The notes: generated from the letters alone by a model not told the origin. DNA of 39,108 nucleotides from Actinomycetota bacterium (GCA_015711955.1 JACVJK010000012.1:1-39108), one strand, 5' to 3'. Counted from the first letter of the stretch, positions 16,819 through 25,458 are shown. A program made the numbers and translations.

Positions 16819-16912
16819 GTGAGGAGAAGGGTTTACCAGGAAGAAGGCACCCAGGATGCTTTCTCGCCACGGCCTCGTTTTACCGCAGGAGAAACGATAC
16901 ACCTTCATGGGG

Positions 16913-16921
16913 TGTTATAAT
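16913..16921 (+). promoter_or_regulatory. Candidate extended -10 promoter upstream of plsY
   Basis: The sequence TGTTATAAT combines a TGn extension with a perfect TATAAT hexamer in the 196-bp gap between der and plsY. There is no good -35 at the usual distance, which an extended -10 can tolerate. The start of plsY is 94 bases downstream. Confidence 0.45.
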
Positions 16922-17014
16922 TCCGGGGAAATCAAGAGGATGGCATCCACTTTAACCTTTGTCCAGTGCTCATGGAAGGTTTTGGGCGATAACGATGGCG
17001 TGAGGGGGTGAAGA

Positions 17015-17647
17015 ATGGCGGCGCGGATAGCCTTATGGCTTGCGGTCAGCTACGTTGTGGGATCCATCCCCTTCGGCCTCATCTTCTCCTTGGTCCTTTT
17101 CAGGGAGGATATCCGAAGAATGGGCTCGGGCAACATAGGAGCCACCAACGTCCTCAGAAATTTTGGCCCCATCCCTTTCGTGGCGGTTCTGGCCCTGGAT
17201 ATGGGGAAAGGGGTGGCGGCGGTGCTCGGGGGGCGGGCGTTGGGCCTCGATCCCGCCTGGGCCCTCTTGGCGGGGCTTTGCTCCATAGCCGGGCACAATT
17301 GGAGCGTTTTCTTGCGCTTCAAGGGAGGAAAGGGCATAGCCACCAGCGGCGGAGTGGTGCTGGCGGCTTATCCCCCCCAGGTGATAGCGGTGGTCTTGGG
17401 AGTGTTCCTGCTTGGGGTTCTTTCCACCCGGATAATGTCAGTGGGCTCTCTTGCCGCCGCCATCGCCTTCCCGCTGGCCTCGGCGGTGATAATGTGGGGA
17501 GACCGCGCGAGCCGGTGGCCCCACATGGCGGTGGCGGGGGTGGCAGCAGCTCTGGCGATTTATCGCCACCGGGAAAACATAAGGAGACTTTTGGAGGGAA
17601 GGGAGCCGCGCATATCGCTGCGCCGTTCTCGCACCAGTGAGAGGTAA
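17015..17647 (+). CDS. plsY: Acyl-phosphate:glycerol-3-phosphate acyltransferase PlsY
   Basis: PlsY is the membrane enzyme that transfers an acyl group from acyl-phosphate to glycerol-3-phosphate, the first step of phospholipid synthesis in most bacteria. Of the three conserved motifs, MGSGNIGATNVLRNFG lies near residue 40 and AGHNWSVFLRFKGGKGIATSGG near residue 95. About five hydrophobic helices are visible over 210 residues. The tail is basic. The ATG at 17015 follows a GAGGGGGTGA ribosome binding site. gpsA, which makes its substrate, is downstream, so the two steps are genetically linked. Confidence 0.96.
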   Translation: MAARIALWLAVSYVVGSIPFGLIFSLVLFREDIRRMGSGNIGATNVLRNFGPIPFVAVLALDMGKGVAAVLGGRALGLDPAWALLAGLCSIAGHNWSVFLRFKGGKGIATSGGVVLAAYPPQVIAVVLGVFLLGVLSTRIMSVGSLAAAIAFPLASAVIMWGDRASRWPHMAVAGVAAALAIYRHRENIRRLLEGREPRISLRRSRTSER

Positions 17648-17799
17648 GTCTCTTTAGCGGATCGGTGCTCTCTTGGAAATGAGTTCGAGGAGGCCAGGTT
17701 TTCTTGGGCGAAGGCGGGTCTTCTTCCATCGACCTGCGGGGGAGGATATTCCCCTTTGCTTACTGGGGCTACGGTGAGGCGCCTATGAGGGGTGAATCT

Positions 17800-18837
17800 G
17801 TGAGGTTCTGCGTGGTGGGAGGCGGCAGCTGGGGGACAGCCATGGCTTCCCATCTGGCTCGCAGAGGGCACTCGGTGGTACTGTGGGCCCGGGAGGAGGA
17901 GGTGGTGCAAGGAATACGTCGGTCGGGGAGGAATCCCCTTTTCCTGTCGGACGTAAGCCTTCCGGATAGATTGGACGTTACCGATTCCTTGCCAGAGGCG
18001 CTCACGGGGGCCGAGGTGGTGGTGATGGCCGTGCCTTCCTGCTGGTGTGAAGAGGTGGCCCTTTCCTTGGCGCCCCATTTGCCGCCCAAGGCTGTTGTCT
18101 TGAACCTGGCCAAGGGTTTTCATTCCTCTGGCCGCAGGCTTTCAGAGGTTTTGATGGAAATCCTGAGGTTGGACCCCGATCGTTTAGCCGTGCTCTCGGG
18201 GCCTAATCACGCGGAAGAAGTGGTTCGTGAAGTTCCCTCCGCCACCGTGGTGGCATCCGCCCACTTGCCCTTGGCTCGGCGGCTTCAGGAGGAACTGAGC
18301 AGCCCCTATTTCCGGGTTTACACCAACGATGACCTGGTGGGGGTGGAAGTGGGGGGAGCTTACAAGAACGTTATAGCGGTAGCGGCCGGGGTCTTAGACG
18401 GCCTTGGCCTGGGAGACAACACCAAGGCAAGCCTAATAACCCGAGGTCTGGCCGAGATGACCCGATTCGGAGCCGCTTTGGGTGCCAACCCCATCACCTT
18501 CTCCGGACTCTCAGGGGTGGGGGACCTCATCGTGACCTGCGTGAGCAGGCATTCCCGCAACCGCGGTTTCGGGGAAAGGATAGGTAGGGGAGAGCGTGCG
18601 CAAGAAGTGTTGATGAGCTCCCGTATGGTGGTGGAAGGCGTGTTCGCGTCCCGTATCGCCGTGAAGATGGCCAAGGAGCTGGGGGTGGAGGTGCCCATTG
18701 CCGAGGTGGTACACAGGGTAATCGTGGGGGAGGTGGAACCTCGGGAGGCGGTTACCTTGCTCATGACCCGAAGGTTGAGGGAAGAAACGGAGGAGGATAT
18801 ATACAGGGCTTTCCTCTTGGGTCAGCGACAACCTTGA
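17800..18837 (+). CDS. gpsA: NAD(P)-dependent glycerol-3-phosphate dehydrogenase
   Basis: GpsA reduces dihydroxyacetone phosphate to glycerol-3-phosphate, the substrate of PlsY. The Rossmann motif VVGGGSWGTAMA is at the N-terminus, then LNLAKGF, SGPNHAEEV, and the catalytic Lys in GGAYKNVIAVAAG, followed by LSGVGDLIVTC. The frame is open from 17704, but the family normally begins a few residues before the Rossmann strand. GAGGGGTGAA at 17787-17796 serves the GTG at 17800, giving 345 residues. An ATG at 17785 is an alternative. The gap from plsY is about 150 bases and has no gene. Confidence 0.97.
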   Translation: MRFCVVGGGSWGTAMASHLARRGHSVVLWAREEEVVQGIRRSGRNPLFLSDVSLPDRLDVTDSLPEALTGAEVVVMAVPSCWCEEVALSLAPHLPPKAVVLNLAKGFHSSGRRLSEVLMEILRLDPDRLAVLSGPNHAEEVVREVPSATVVASAHLPLARRLQEELSSPYFRVYTNDDLVGVEVGGAYKNVIAVAAGVLDGLGLGDNTKASLITRGLAEMTRFGAALGANPITFSGLSGVGDLIVTCVSRHSRNRGFGERIGRGERAQEVLMSSRMVVEGVFASRIAVKMAKELGVEVPIAEVVHRVIVGEVEPREAVTLLMTRRLREETEEDIYRAFLLGQRQP

Positions 18838-19273
18838 ACAAGGCCGGGCAGCCGGACCGCACAACCGAGGCATGTATCCTGAGAACGGCACGGGGAATTT
18901 GCGTGAGAGGATACCACCGGCAAGAACGCCGGGTCGGCCTTCCTTTCAGAAAGCCTGCCTTACGGAACAGCGCGTCTTCTCGTTGGGGTAGGGGTTGGAC
19001 CCGAAGGGCTTCACTATTCAACGGAGGACAAGAGACGAAAAAGCGATGGAAAAGTTGGGATTACGTTAAGGCCAGCGAATCCCGGGCGCGCCTGAGTGGG
19101 ACAGCGCCGATCGACATCCCCATTCCCTTTCTCCGCCAGCTGTCGCTAAGAATTAGACCGCCTGCCCCGATCTCTCCACGGACCGCCCCCCGAGCGAGAT
19201 GAGCGTACCCCCATGAGGAGGCCGTGCCCTCCCTGTCACCCCGAGGCCCTACAATCCGAGCGGGAGGAAAGAG
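18838..19273. other. 436-bp intergenic region after gpsA
   Basis: No convincing gene, tRNA or terminator is seen. An open frame at 18834-19202 lacks a ribosome binding site and protein-like composition. TACAAT at 19250-19255 is a possible -10 for the next gene, with a sequence context (GCCCTACAATC) like that of the TATAAT upstream of cmk; no good -35 is present. Confidence 0.5.
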
Positions 19274-20104
19274 ATGAGGAGGTTTTTGAGGATTCTGATA
19301 TTTGCCATTCTTGGGTTCATCGTGACCGAGCTATCTGCGACTTACCTGGTGGAGCGAAGGTTGGACGAGGCCCTTGAGAGATGCACGGGCCTCGCGGGCA
19401 GCCTTCGCGTGAACTCCTTTCCGACCACCCTCTCACTGGCGCGAGGCATTTGGGGCGAAGCTCTTTGGACGTGGGAGGAGATGATGGAAGGGGAGATCCA
19501 AGGACCTGGCGGGGAGAGACGTGAGGCCTCGATGCAATGTCAGTTCAGGTTACATTTGAGGGGCTTTCGCTGGGGTGTCAACGACGCCCTCTTGGGAAGG
19601 CCTCCCGCGTTCGGAGGAGGGGAGGCGCAGTTGTGTTCCGTGTCAGTACCGAGAGAGCTACTGAGTGCTGCCAATGAGTGGCTAGATCCGGGATTTTACG
19701 AGGGCTGCGGGATAGGCGAGACACTGGAATTCATGGTCCAAGATGCGTCGCTGGCGGTCTACGCCAAGAATCTCGACTTGGACTCAAGAATTAAGGAAGA
19801 GAAGGGTAATGAGAATAACCTAAACGGCAACTTTAGTTTGTTATTCCTATGGAAACCTCGAAAATCGCCGTTGGGCAGCAGCTTGGTGGGATGTCGCCGT
19901 GTGCGTGAGAAGTTGGAGATGAGATGGGCCCTGCCCTCGGATGGACCCCGAATCAGCTCCTTCAAGGAAGAGTTAACGGTAGTTGAGGCTTTGACTCCCT
20001 ACATCGAAGGTTTAGGTTGTTGGGTTAAAGCTAAAGTAAAATGTCGTTATTTTCTGGAAAATCCCCGCCCTAAGGCCCTTGACAGACAATATTTTGTAGT
20101 TTAA
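19274..20104 (+). CDS. DUF2993 (LmeA-like) membrane-anchored protein
   Basis: The 276-residue protein starts with a hydrophobic helix (about residues 5-24), read as a signal anchor. After it comes an ERRLDEALERCTGLAGSLRV and SFPTTLSLARG pattern. This resembles DUF2993 proteins such as mycobacterial LmeA, which bind phospholipids at the outer face of the membrane. The rest is beta-rich with little recognisable detail. The start ATG at 19274 has GGGAGGAAAG upstream. Its 3' end overlaps the nrdR promoter. Base use becomes more A+T-rich toward the 3' end. The family call rests on the N-terminal pattern; a plain hypothetical secreted protein is the alternative. Confidence 0.55.
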   Translation: MRRFLRILIFAILGFIVTELSATYLVERRLDEALERCTGLAGSLRVNSFPTTLSLARGIWGEALWTWEEMMEGEIQGPGGERREASMQCQFRLHLRGFRWGVNDALLGRPPAFGGGEAQLCSVSVPRELLSAANEWLDPGFYEGCGIGETLEFMVQDASLAVYAKNLDLDSRIKEEKGNENNLNGNFSLLFLWKPRKSPLGSSLVGCRRVREKLEMRWALPSDGPRISSFKEELTVVEALTPYIEGLGCWVKAKVKCRYFLENPRPKALDRQYFVV

Positions 20105-20129
20105 AAGAATCTTAAAACACAATATGTTG
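20079..20129 (+). promoter_or_regulatory. nrd promoter with two NrdR-box-like repeats
   Basis: TTGACA at 20079-20084 and TAAAAG at 20102-20107, 17 bases apart, form a promoter. Two near-palindromes overlap and flank it: CAATATTTTG (20087-20096), inside the spacer, and CAATATGTTG (20120-20129), just downstream. Each matches the NrdR-box core CWATATATWG at nine of ten positions. They are 33 bases apart, about three helical turns, as paired NrdR boxes usually are. The sites lie 25-67 bases before nrdR, so NrdR probably represses its own operon with nrdD. Confidence 0.8.
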
Positions 20130-20153
20130 TTTCAAGCGTTTTAGGAGAGAGAT

Positions 20154-20636
20154 ATGAGGTGTCCCTTTTGTGGAGCTCCTGACACCAAGGTGGTTGACTC
20201 GCGATCTACCGATGGCGGATTGGTAATCCGCAGGCGCAGGAAGTGTCCGTCCTGTGCCAAGAGGTTCACCACCTTCGAGAGATTCGAGCAGTACCCGGTA
20301 GCGGTGATCAAGAGGAGCGGCGACAAAGAGCCTTACCGCCGGGAGAAGATATTGGCTGGCCTGAAGAAGGCATTCGAGAAGAGGCCCATCACCACGAAGG
20401 AGATAGAGGATTTGGTCTCAGAGATCGAGTGTGAGCTGAGAGAGAGGGGAGAGAAAGAAGTCCATTCCAGCATCATCGGCATGCTGGTGCTGAAGAAGCT
20501 CAAGGATCTGGACGAGGTGGCTTACCTGAGGTTCGCCTCCGTGTACAAGGATTTCAAGGACATCACCGAGTTCCAGCTGGAGCTGGGACAGCTGCTTGAG
20601 AAAAAAGAGAGAAAAGATCAGGAGGAAGAGGGATAA
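20154..20636 (+). CDS. nrdR: Transcriptional repressor NrdR
   Basis: NrdR represses ribonucleotide reductase genes when dATP is high. The 160-residue protein has the N-terminal zinc ribbon, with CPFC at residues 3-6 and CPSC at about 31-34, and RRRRKCP between. An ATP-cone domain covers about residues 49-140, with KRSGDKEPYRREKI and the ending ASVYKDFKDI. It lies 11 bases before nrdD and just after two NrdR-box-like sites, a complete autoregulatory unit. The ATG at 20154 has an AGGAGAGAG ribosome binding site. Confidence 0.98.
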   Translation: MRCPFCGAPDTKVVDSRSTDGGLVIRRRRKCPSCAKRFTTFERFEQYPVAVIKRSGDKEPYRREKILAGLKKAFEKRPITTKEIEDLVSEIECELRERGEKEVHSSIIGMLVLKKLKDLDEVAYLRFASVYKDFKDITEFQLELGQLLEKKERKDQEEEG

Positions 20637-20647
20637 GGGGGACCGTC

Positions 20648-23524
20648 ATGTCCGGAGAGACCATGCGGAGAGAGGATGGAGCAGAGGAGAGCGAAAGGGA
20701 CCACTCTTGGGAAGAGGATGGCTCCAGGAGGATATGGGTGCTGAAGCGCCGGGAAGCGGCGGAGGACACCACCGATATCGCTCTTTTGGTGAGCACATCT
20801 TCCAAAGAGGAGATCAACGTCTGGGATAAAGAGAAGATAGTGAAGTCTCTCATCCTAGAGGCTAACGCCTCCGAGGAGCTGGCCCGTGAAATCGCCGACC
20901 GAGTGGAGGAGCGCATAGTCCGAAGCAATCTCACCACCGTTACCACCTCCATCATAAGGGAGTTGGTGGACCTGGAGCTCTTGGAGAGGGGCCTGGGGAC
21001 CATGCACCAAAAACACTCCCACTTGGGATTGCCCATGTACGACGTGGAACAGATCATCACAAACCCCAACAAGGAGAACAGCAACACCACCCATAATCCC
21101 GAGTCCATCAACCTAACCCTGGCCGAGGCGATCCTCAAGGAGTTCGCGCTTCGCAAGGTCTTCTCGGAGGACGTGGCCCGGGCCCATATGGTAGGAGATA
21201 TTCACCTGCACGATCTGGGCTTCATTATTCGGCCCTATTCCTATTCCGGGGATACCGTGGTGCACTGGAGGCTTGCGGGATCCCCTCTCTCCTTCACCAC
21301 CACCATGGAGCAGCTTTACCACCTCTTTTCTGGGGAGATCTCACCCGAACCTGGGGTGAGGGTCAAATACCCCGAAAATTTGGAGATACTGGATCGGGAT
21401 GGGTGGACTCGAGTAAGGCGTTTGGTGAAGAAGGATCGGCTGGGCAAGCAGATGGTTTTCATCGCCTTAGAGGACGGGAAAAGCACCATGGTGACTTGGG
21501 ATCATCCAGTGATAACCACTGACGGAATAAAACCCGCCTCCGAGGTTTCGGTGGGGGATGAGCTTGAGGCGGTGAATACCACTGACCTGCCCGCTATAGA
21601 CCTCACCCGCATATTAGGAGTGTGCGGCTCTTCCTTCAGGTTGAGGTTCAGTACCTTGGACCTCATCCTCGCTCACCAGCGGGCGGAGGAATTGGTGGCG
21701 GAGAGCGCTAGGCTGAGAAAGGGAAATCCGACGGGGCTTTCCCCATCCCATCTCCGCCCAGCCTCGCCTCGGACCAGAAAGGTGGTCATGGTTCAACCGG
21801 TGGAGGTTCTCGATGTGTACATCTACGACGTAACCACCGATACCGGGACCCTAGTGGCGGACGGCATCTACAGCCACAACTGCGGGGGACACAGCTTAGA
21901 TTACATAAAGAAGTACGGCCTTTCCCTTCCCAACATAACCAGCACCTCAAGACCGGCCAGGCACCCGGAGGTGCTCATCGGCCACATGGTGAAGATGGCC
22001 TCCACCCTCCAATCCCATTACGCCGGGGCCATAGGCTGGGAGGCGGTGAACATGTTCTTCGCCCCCTATTTGGTGGGGTTGGAATACCAACGCATAAAGC
22101 AGCTGGCGCAGATGCTCATATACGAGTTCAACCAACTGGCGGGGGCTCGGGGAAGCCAGGTGGTTTTCACCGATTTCAACCTCTACTGGAACATACCTCG
22201 CCATTTCAGGAACACCCCCGCTATAGGCCCAGGGGGTGAATACACCGGAAAGACCTACGGAGAGTACGAAAAGGAAGCACAAGCCTTCCTCTGGGCCCTA
22301 TTCGAGGTCTACCTCGAGGGGGATGCCATGGGGAAGACCTTCGTCTTTCCAAAGCCCCTTCTCCACATCAACGATGATTTCTTCCGGACTCCGGGCCACC
22401 AAGAATTCCTGGATCTGGCGTGCCGCGTGGCCTCCAAGCAGGGCATCACCTATTTCGTATTCGACCGCGGGGATGAGGTCACCGTGTCCCAGTGCTGCCG
22501 CCTCAAGTTAAGGCTGAAGGAGAAGGACTTAGAGGAGGCCATGACCCCGGAGAAGATGCGCTTCAGCGCTTTGCAGAACATCACCATCAATCTCCCGCGC
22601 ATAGCCTATAAGGCCAACGGTTCCGATGAGATCCTCTTCCACGAACTGGAGAAGGCCATGGAGCTGGTGGTCAAGGCCCACCTGCAGAAGCGGGATTTCA
22701 TAGCTGGCCTGCTCAAGCTCGGGGTAAATGGCCCCTTGTCCCTGTTGTGCGACAGCAAAGACGGAGAGCCGTACCTGCGGATGGAGAGGCTGACCTATCT
22801 GGTGGGCCTGTTGGGACTCAACGAGATGGTCCAATATCACATAGGGGAGCAGTTGCACGAGTCGGAGAGGGCGCTCAAGTTCGGCCTGCGGGTGGTGGCC
22901 CATATGCACCTGCTGTGCAAGAAGCTGTCGGAGAAATATGGGATCAATTTGGTGCTGGAGGAGTCGCCCGCCGAATCCAGCGGCTATCGTCTGGCCAAGC
23001 TGGACATGAAGTACTATCCCGAACAAGCTTCCAAGGTGATCAAGGGAGACTTGGCCTCTGGCGAGTATTACTACACCAACAGCGTTCACCTCAACGTCGA
23101 GGCACCTATCGACTATATCGAGAGGGTGAGGAAGCAGAGCATGTTCCATCCCCTCATCGAGGCGGGGGCCATCATCCACATATGGTTGGGCGAACACGAA
23201 CCGGATCCGGCTTCCATAAAGAACTTCGTCATTAAAACCTTCTACCAGACCCAGGCAGCCCAGATAGCTTTTTCCCCGGAGTTCACCGTGTGCAACACTT
23301 GTCGCACCACCTCTCGAGGCCTGCACGACGCTTGCCCCCGCTGTGGCGAGGAAGACGTGTACGGGATCACCAGGATAGTGGGATATTTCTCCAAGATCAG
23401 TACCTGGAACAAGGGAAAGTTGGGCGAACTCAAGGATCGCGTGAGGACCGACTTGAACGGCAGGTTGGTGAGGGGCAAGAGAAGTCGGGGTGAAGGGGGT
23501 GTTCGCGAAGTCTTCGGTGCTTGA
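20648..23524 (+). CDS. nrdD: Anaerobic (class III) ribonucleoside-triphosphate reductase with intein
   Basis: NrdD reduces ribonucleotides to deoxyribonucleotides using a glycyl radical. The 958-residue precursor has an N-terminal ATP-cone (about residues 30-115) for allosteric control and then the reductase barrel. The barrel is interrupted by an intein at residues 198-411, leaving a mature protein of 744 residues. Cys616-Cys617 in SQCCRLKL marks the thiyl-radical loop. The C-terminus has a zinc site (Cys882, 885, 896, 899) and the radical Gly912 in RIVGYFS. A thioredoxin-fold gene and an nrdG-type activase follow. It starts at ATG 20648, directly after nrdR, so both share the NrdR-controlled promoter. 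The enzyme is oxygen-sensitive, implying anaerobic growth. Confidence 0.97.
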   Translation: MSGETMRREDGAEESERDHSWEEDGSRRIWVLKRREAAEDTTDIALLVSTSSKEEINVWDKEKIVKSLILEANASEELAREIADRVEERIVRSNLTTVTTSIIRELVDLELLERGLGTMHQKHSHLGLPMYDVEQIITNPNKENSNTTHNPESINLTLAEAILKEFALRKVFSEDVARAHMVGDIHLHDLGFIIRPYSYSGDTVVHWRLAGSPLSFTTTMEQLYHLFSGEISPEPGVRVKYPENLEILDRDGWTRVRRLVKKDRLGKQMVFIALEDGKSTMVTWDHPVITTDGIKPASEVSVGDELEAVNTTDLPAIDLTRILGVCGSSFRLRFSTLDLILAHQRAEELVAESARLRKGNPTGLSPSHLRPASPRTRKVVMVQPVEVLDVYIYDVTTDTGTLVADGIYSHNCGGHSLDYIKKYGLSLPNITSTSRPARHPEVLIGHMVKMASTLQSHYAGAIGWEAVNMFFAPYLVGLEYQRIKQLAQMLIYEFNQLAGARGSQVVFTDFNLYWNIPRHFRNTPAIGPGGEYTGKTYGEYEKEAQAFLWALFEVYLEGDAMGKTFVFPKPLLHINDDFFRTPGHQEFLDLACRVASKQGITYFVFDRGDEVTVSQCCRLKLRLKEKDLEEAMTPEKMRFSALQNITINLPRIAYKANGSDEILFHELEKAMELVVKAHLQKRDFIAGLLKLGVNGPLSLLCDSKDGEPYLRMERLTYLVGLLGLNEMVQYHIGEQLHESERALKFGLRVVAHMHLLCKKLSEKYGINLVLEESPAESSGYRLAKLDMKYYPEQASKVIKGDLASGEYYYTNSVHLNVEAPIDYIERVRKQSMFHPLIEAGAIIHIWLGEHEPDPASIKNFVIKTFYQTQAAQIAFSPEFTVCNTCRTTSRGLHDACPRCGEEDVYGITRIVGYFSKISTWNKGKLGELKDRVRTDLNGRLVRGKRSRGEGGVREVFGA
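21239..21880 (+). other. Mini-intein inside NrdD, Ser at position 1
   Basis: The 214-residue insert (NrdD residues 198-411) interrupts the conserved RPYC-GHSL-type segment: the flanks read GFIIRPY and then CGGHSLDYIKKYGL. Block A is SYSGDTVV, with Ser rather than the common Cys as residue 1. Block B is VTWDHPVIT, with Thr86 and His89. Block F is LDVYIYDVTTDTG, and the C-terminus is DGIYSHN with the penultimate His and final Asn, followed by Cys+1. No LAGLIDADG or HNH endonuclease domain is seen between blocks B and F, so it looks like a splicing-only mini-intein. The insert is in frame and its GC content resembles the host gene. Splicing itself is inferred. Confidence 0.93.
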
Positions 23525-23653
23525 ACGCGACTAAGGCTCAAGGTGGGCCGAAGGGATCTGCAGGAGAAATGAATAGGTTAAGGGGCGGCCGGAGACGGGT
23601 GGAACCGAAGAGGCAAGAACTCAAAGGAAAAGAGGGAGAAAGGAGGTAATGCC

Positions 23654-23902
23654 GTGGAACACCTCAAGGTCTTCGTGAAGGCAGACTGCCCCAAGTGCCC
23701 GGCGGCCAAGGAGGTGGCGGGCAAGTTTGGAGAAGTGGAGATCTACGACTTGGACGATCCGGTGGGTCTGGCAGAGGCAGCTTACTATGGTGTGCTGTGC
23801 ACACCGTCTATGGTGCTGGTGGACGAAGAGGGGCGAGAGATCCGCGCCTGGAGGTGCACCGTCCCCTCGCCGGCGGAGATAGCCGCCCACATTCATAACT
23901 GA
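23654..23902 (+). CDS. Small thioredoxin-fold protein (glutaredoxin/NrdH-like)
   Basis: This 82-residue protein starts with a beta strand (LKVFVKAD), followed by the redox motif CPKC at residues 12-15. A cis-Pro motif CTPSMVLVD follows near residue 50, and the usual thioredoxin-fold ending. The GTG at 23654 has a strong AAAGGAGGTAA ribosome binding site. It sits between nrdD and the nrdG-type gene. Some class III reductases use thioredoxin-family proteins instead of formate as electron donor, so this protein is a plausible reductant for NrdD. That role is inferred from position and motif; a general thiol-disulfide role is the alternative. Confidence 0.85.
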   Translation: MEHLKVFVKADCPKCPAAKEVAGKFGEVEIYDLDDPVGLAEAAYYGVLCTPSMVLVDEEGREIRAWRCTVPSPAEIAAHIHN

Positions 23903-24706
23903 TTGACTGATGGGAAAGGGAGACATGAAAGGCTGGTACGATTGCGGATCACGGACAAGTTATTCGAGCAGTCGATGAGAGAGATCACCAGGGACATCTA
24001 TCTCGATCGCCTATATGGCTTTCTTCCGGCCAGCATGCTTGACTGGCCCGGACGCTTGGTTTCCGTCCTCTTCGTTTCCGGTTGTAACTTCCGGTGCCCT
24101 TATTGCCACAATCCCGAATTAGTGAAACCCCAGGAAGAGGGAGGGTTCTTTTGGTCTGAGCTGGAGGGGTTTTTCAATGAGCGAGAGGGTTGGTTGGATG
24201 GGGTGGTCATAACGGGAGGAGAGCCTACCCTTTATCCGGACCTTCCGGAGCTGTGCCGCAGGCTCAAAGGAGCTGGGCTGGGGGTGAAATTGGATACCAA
24301 CGGTTCCCGCCCGGAAGCGTTGCAGCGCCTCTTGGAGGAAGGCTTGGTGGACTTCGTGGCCATGGACGTCAAAACCTCTTGGGCGCGTTATCCAATGGTG
24401 GTGCGCCGCCCATTTCCCGTGGACGAATTATCCGAAAGGCTCAAGGAGTCCGTATCTCTTATCTTGAAATGGGGAGGAGAGCACGAATTCCGCTGTACGG
24501 TGGTTCCCGATCTGGTGGAGGAAGAAGATCTGTGGGCTATAGCCGATTCGCTCAGAGGTGGCAGTAAGTTGGTGCTTCAGGCTTTCCGTTCTGAGAAGAC
24601 CTTGGATCCGGGCTGGAAGGGCAGAAAGGGATATCCCCCTGAAAGGTTGCATTTTTGGGCGGAGAAGCTGTCCGGCATCCTCCCGGTCGAGGTGCGGGGG
24701 GCATGA
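23903..24706 (+). CDS. nrdG: Anaerobic ribonucleotide reductase activating protein (radical SAM)
   Basis: The protein has the radical SAM cluster CNFRCPYCHN near residue 61, preceded by SVLFVSGC and followed by TGGEPTLYPDL, the usual SAM-binding glycine region. It reductively cleaves S-adenosylmethionine to place the glycyl radical on NrdD. At 267 residues it is longer than the short E. coli NrdG and resembles the larger NrdG2-type activases. Its position next to nrdD makes the assignment firm. The start is unclear: the frame opens with TTG at 23903, immediately after the upstream stop, without a good ribosome binding site. The true start may lie up to about 30 codons downstream. Confidence 0.93.
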   Translation: MTDGKGRHERLVRLRITDKLFEQSMREITRDIYLDRLYGFLPASMLDWPGRLVSVLFVSGCNFRCPYCHNPELVKPQEEGGFFWSELEGFFNEREGWLDGVVITGGEPTLYPDLPELCRRLKGAGLGVKLDTNGSRPEALQRLLEEGLVDFVAMDVKTSWARYPMVVRRPFPVDELSERLKESVSLILKWGGEHEFRCTVVPDLVEEEDLWAIADSLRGGSKLVLQAFRSEKTLDPGWKGRKGYPPERLHFWAEKLSGILPVEVRGA

Positions 24707-24828
24707 ACGCGGTAACCCACTTGAGTTTGGGGACATATCTATCCACTATACGAGGTGCCGGTAGATCATAGGCTATGGAATAGATAAGATGTTTGGGGAT
24801 GATATCCCCGGGAGGAGAGGTTGGCGAA

Positions 24829-25458
24829 GTGACAGATAAGGAAAAGACGGTTTCGCCAAATCCATTCGCGGAGCCCACCCGCATCCTCCGCGAGAGAGAC
24901 CCGGAGGAGATAGCCGAGACGGCGGGCCTGAAGTACACAGACGGATATATCCGCCTACCGGTATATAAGTGGGAGCTGTCCGTGTCCCATCCCGATCTCC
25001 AGATCGGGGGGCCTTCCTTCCTCACCTCCTACGTGATGCGCCTCCTCTCATTGATCTACCTGTCTAAAGCAAGGGCCAAACCCCTTTCCAATCAGTGGAT
25101 CCCTTATAGAGAGCTAAAGGACGGCCTTTTTTACGTTAAGAGCTTTCAGGAAACCGTGGAGGAAAGGATCGTCGCCCGTTTCTCAAAGGACCTGGAGACC
25201 TTAAGGCGAGCGGCGATCTTGCTGGGAGGCAGGGAGGTGGAGCAGGGAGATATGGGAGTGGTGATCCCCACCTTTCCGAGGTTGCCCTTGCTCCTAATCA
25301 TGTGGAAGGGAGACGAGGAATTCTCCTCCAGCGCTCGCTTTCTTTTCGATCGCTCCGCTGACACTTACCTAAACGCCTTTGAGCTGCGCATGCTTTGTGG
25401 GGAAGTGACGGGACACCTGATAAAGATTGCCGATGGGCGCTTGGAGGTCCCTCTGTAA
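24829..25458 (+). CDS. DUF3786 domain protein
   Basis: This protein of about 209 residues shows the DUF3786 pattern: DPEEIAETAGLKY near the start, YRELKDGLFYVKSF in the middle, then GGREVEQGDMG, PLLLIMWKGDEEF, and RFLFDRSADTYLNAFELRMLCG written in pieces as FLFDRSADTYL and FELRMLCG. The family is common in anaerobes and often near cobalamin or corrinoid enzymes; its function is unknown. The frame is open from TTG 24793, but GGGAGGAGAGG at 24810-24820 points to GTG at 24829. It is not obviously part of the nrd operon, with a gap of about 120 bases that has no clear promoter. Confidence 0.85.
   Translation: MTDKEKTVSPNPFAEPTRILRERDPEEIAETAGLKYTDGYIRLPVYKWELSVSHPDLQIGGPSFLTSYVMRLLSLIYLSKARAKPLSNQWIPYRELKDGLFYVKSFQETVEERIVARFSKDLETLRRAAILLGGREVEQGDMGVVIPTFPRLPLLLIMWKGDEEFSSSARFLFDRSADTYLNAFELRMLCGEVTGHLIKIADGRLEVPL

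Noticed and set aside
18834-19202. Plus-strand open frame of 122 codons after gpsA
   Set aside because: It is rich in Arg and Pro as expected of a GC-rich non-coding frame, has no ribosome binding site and no recognisable domain.
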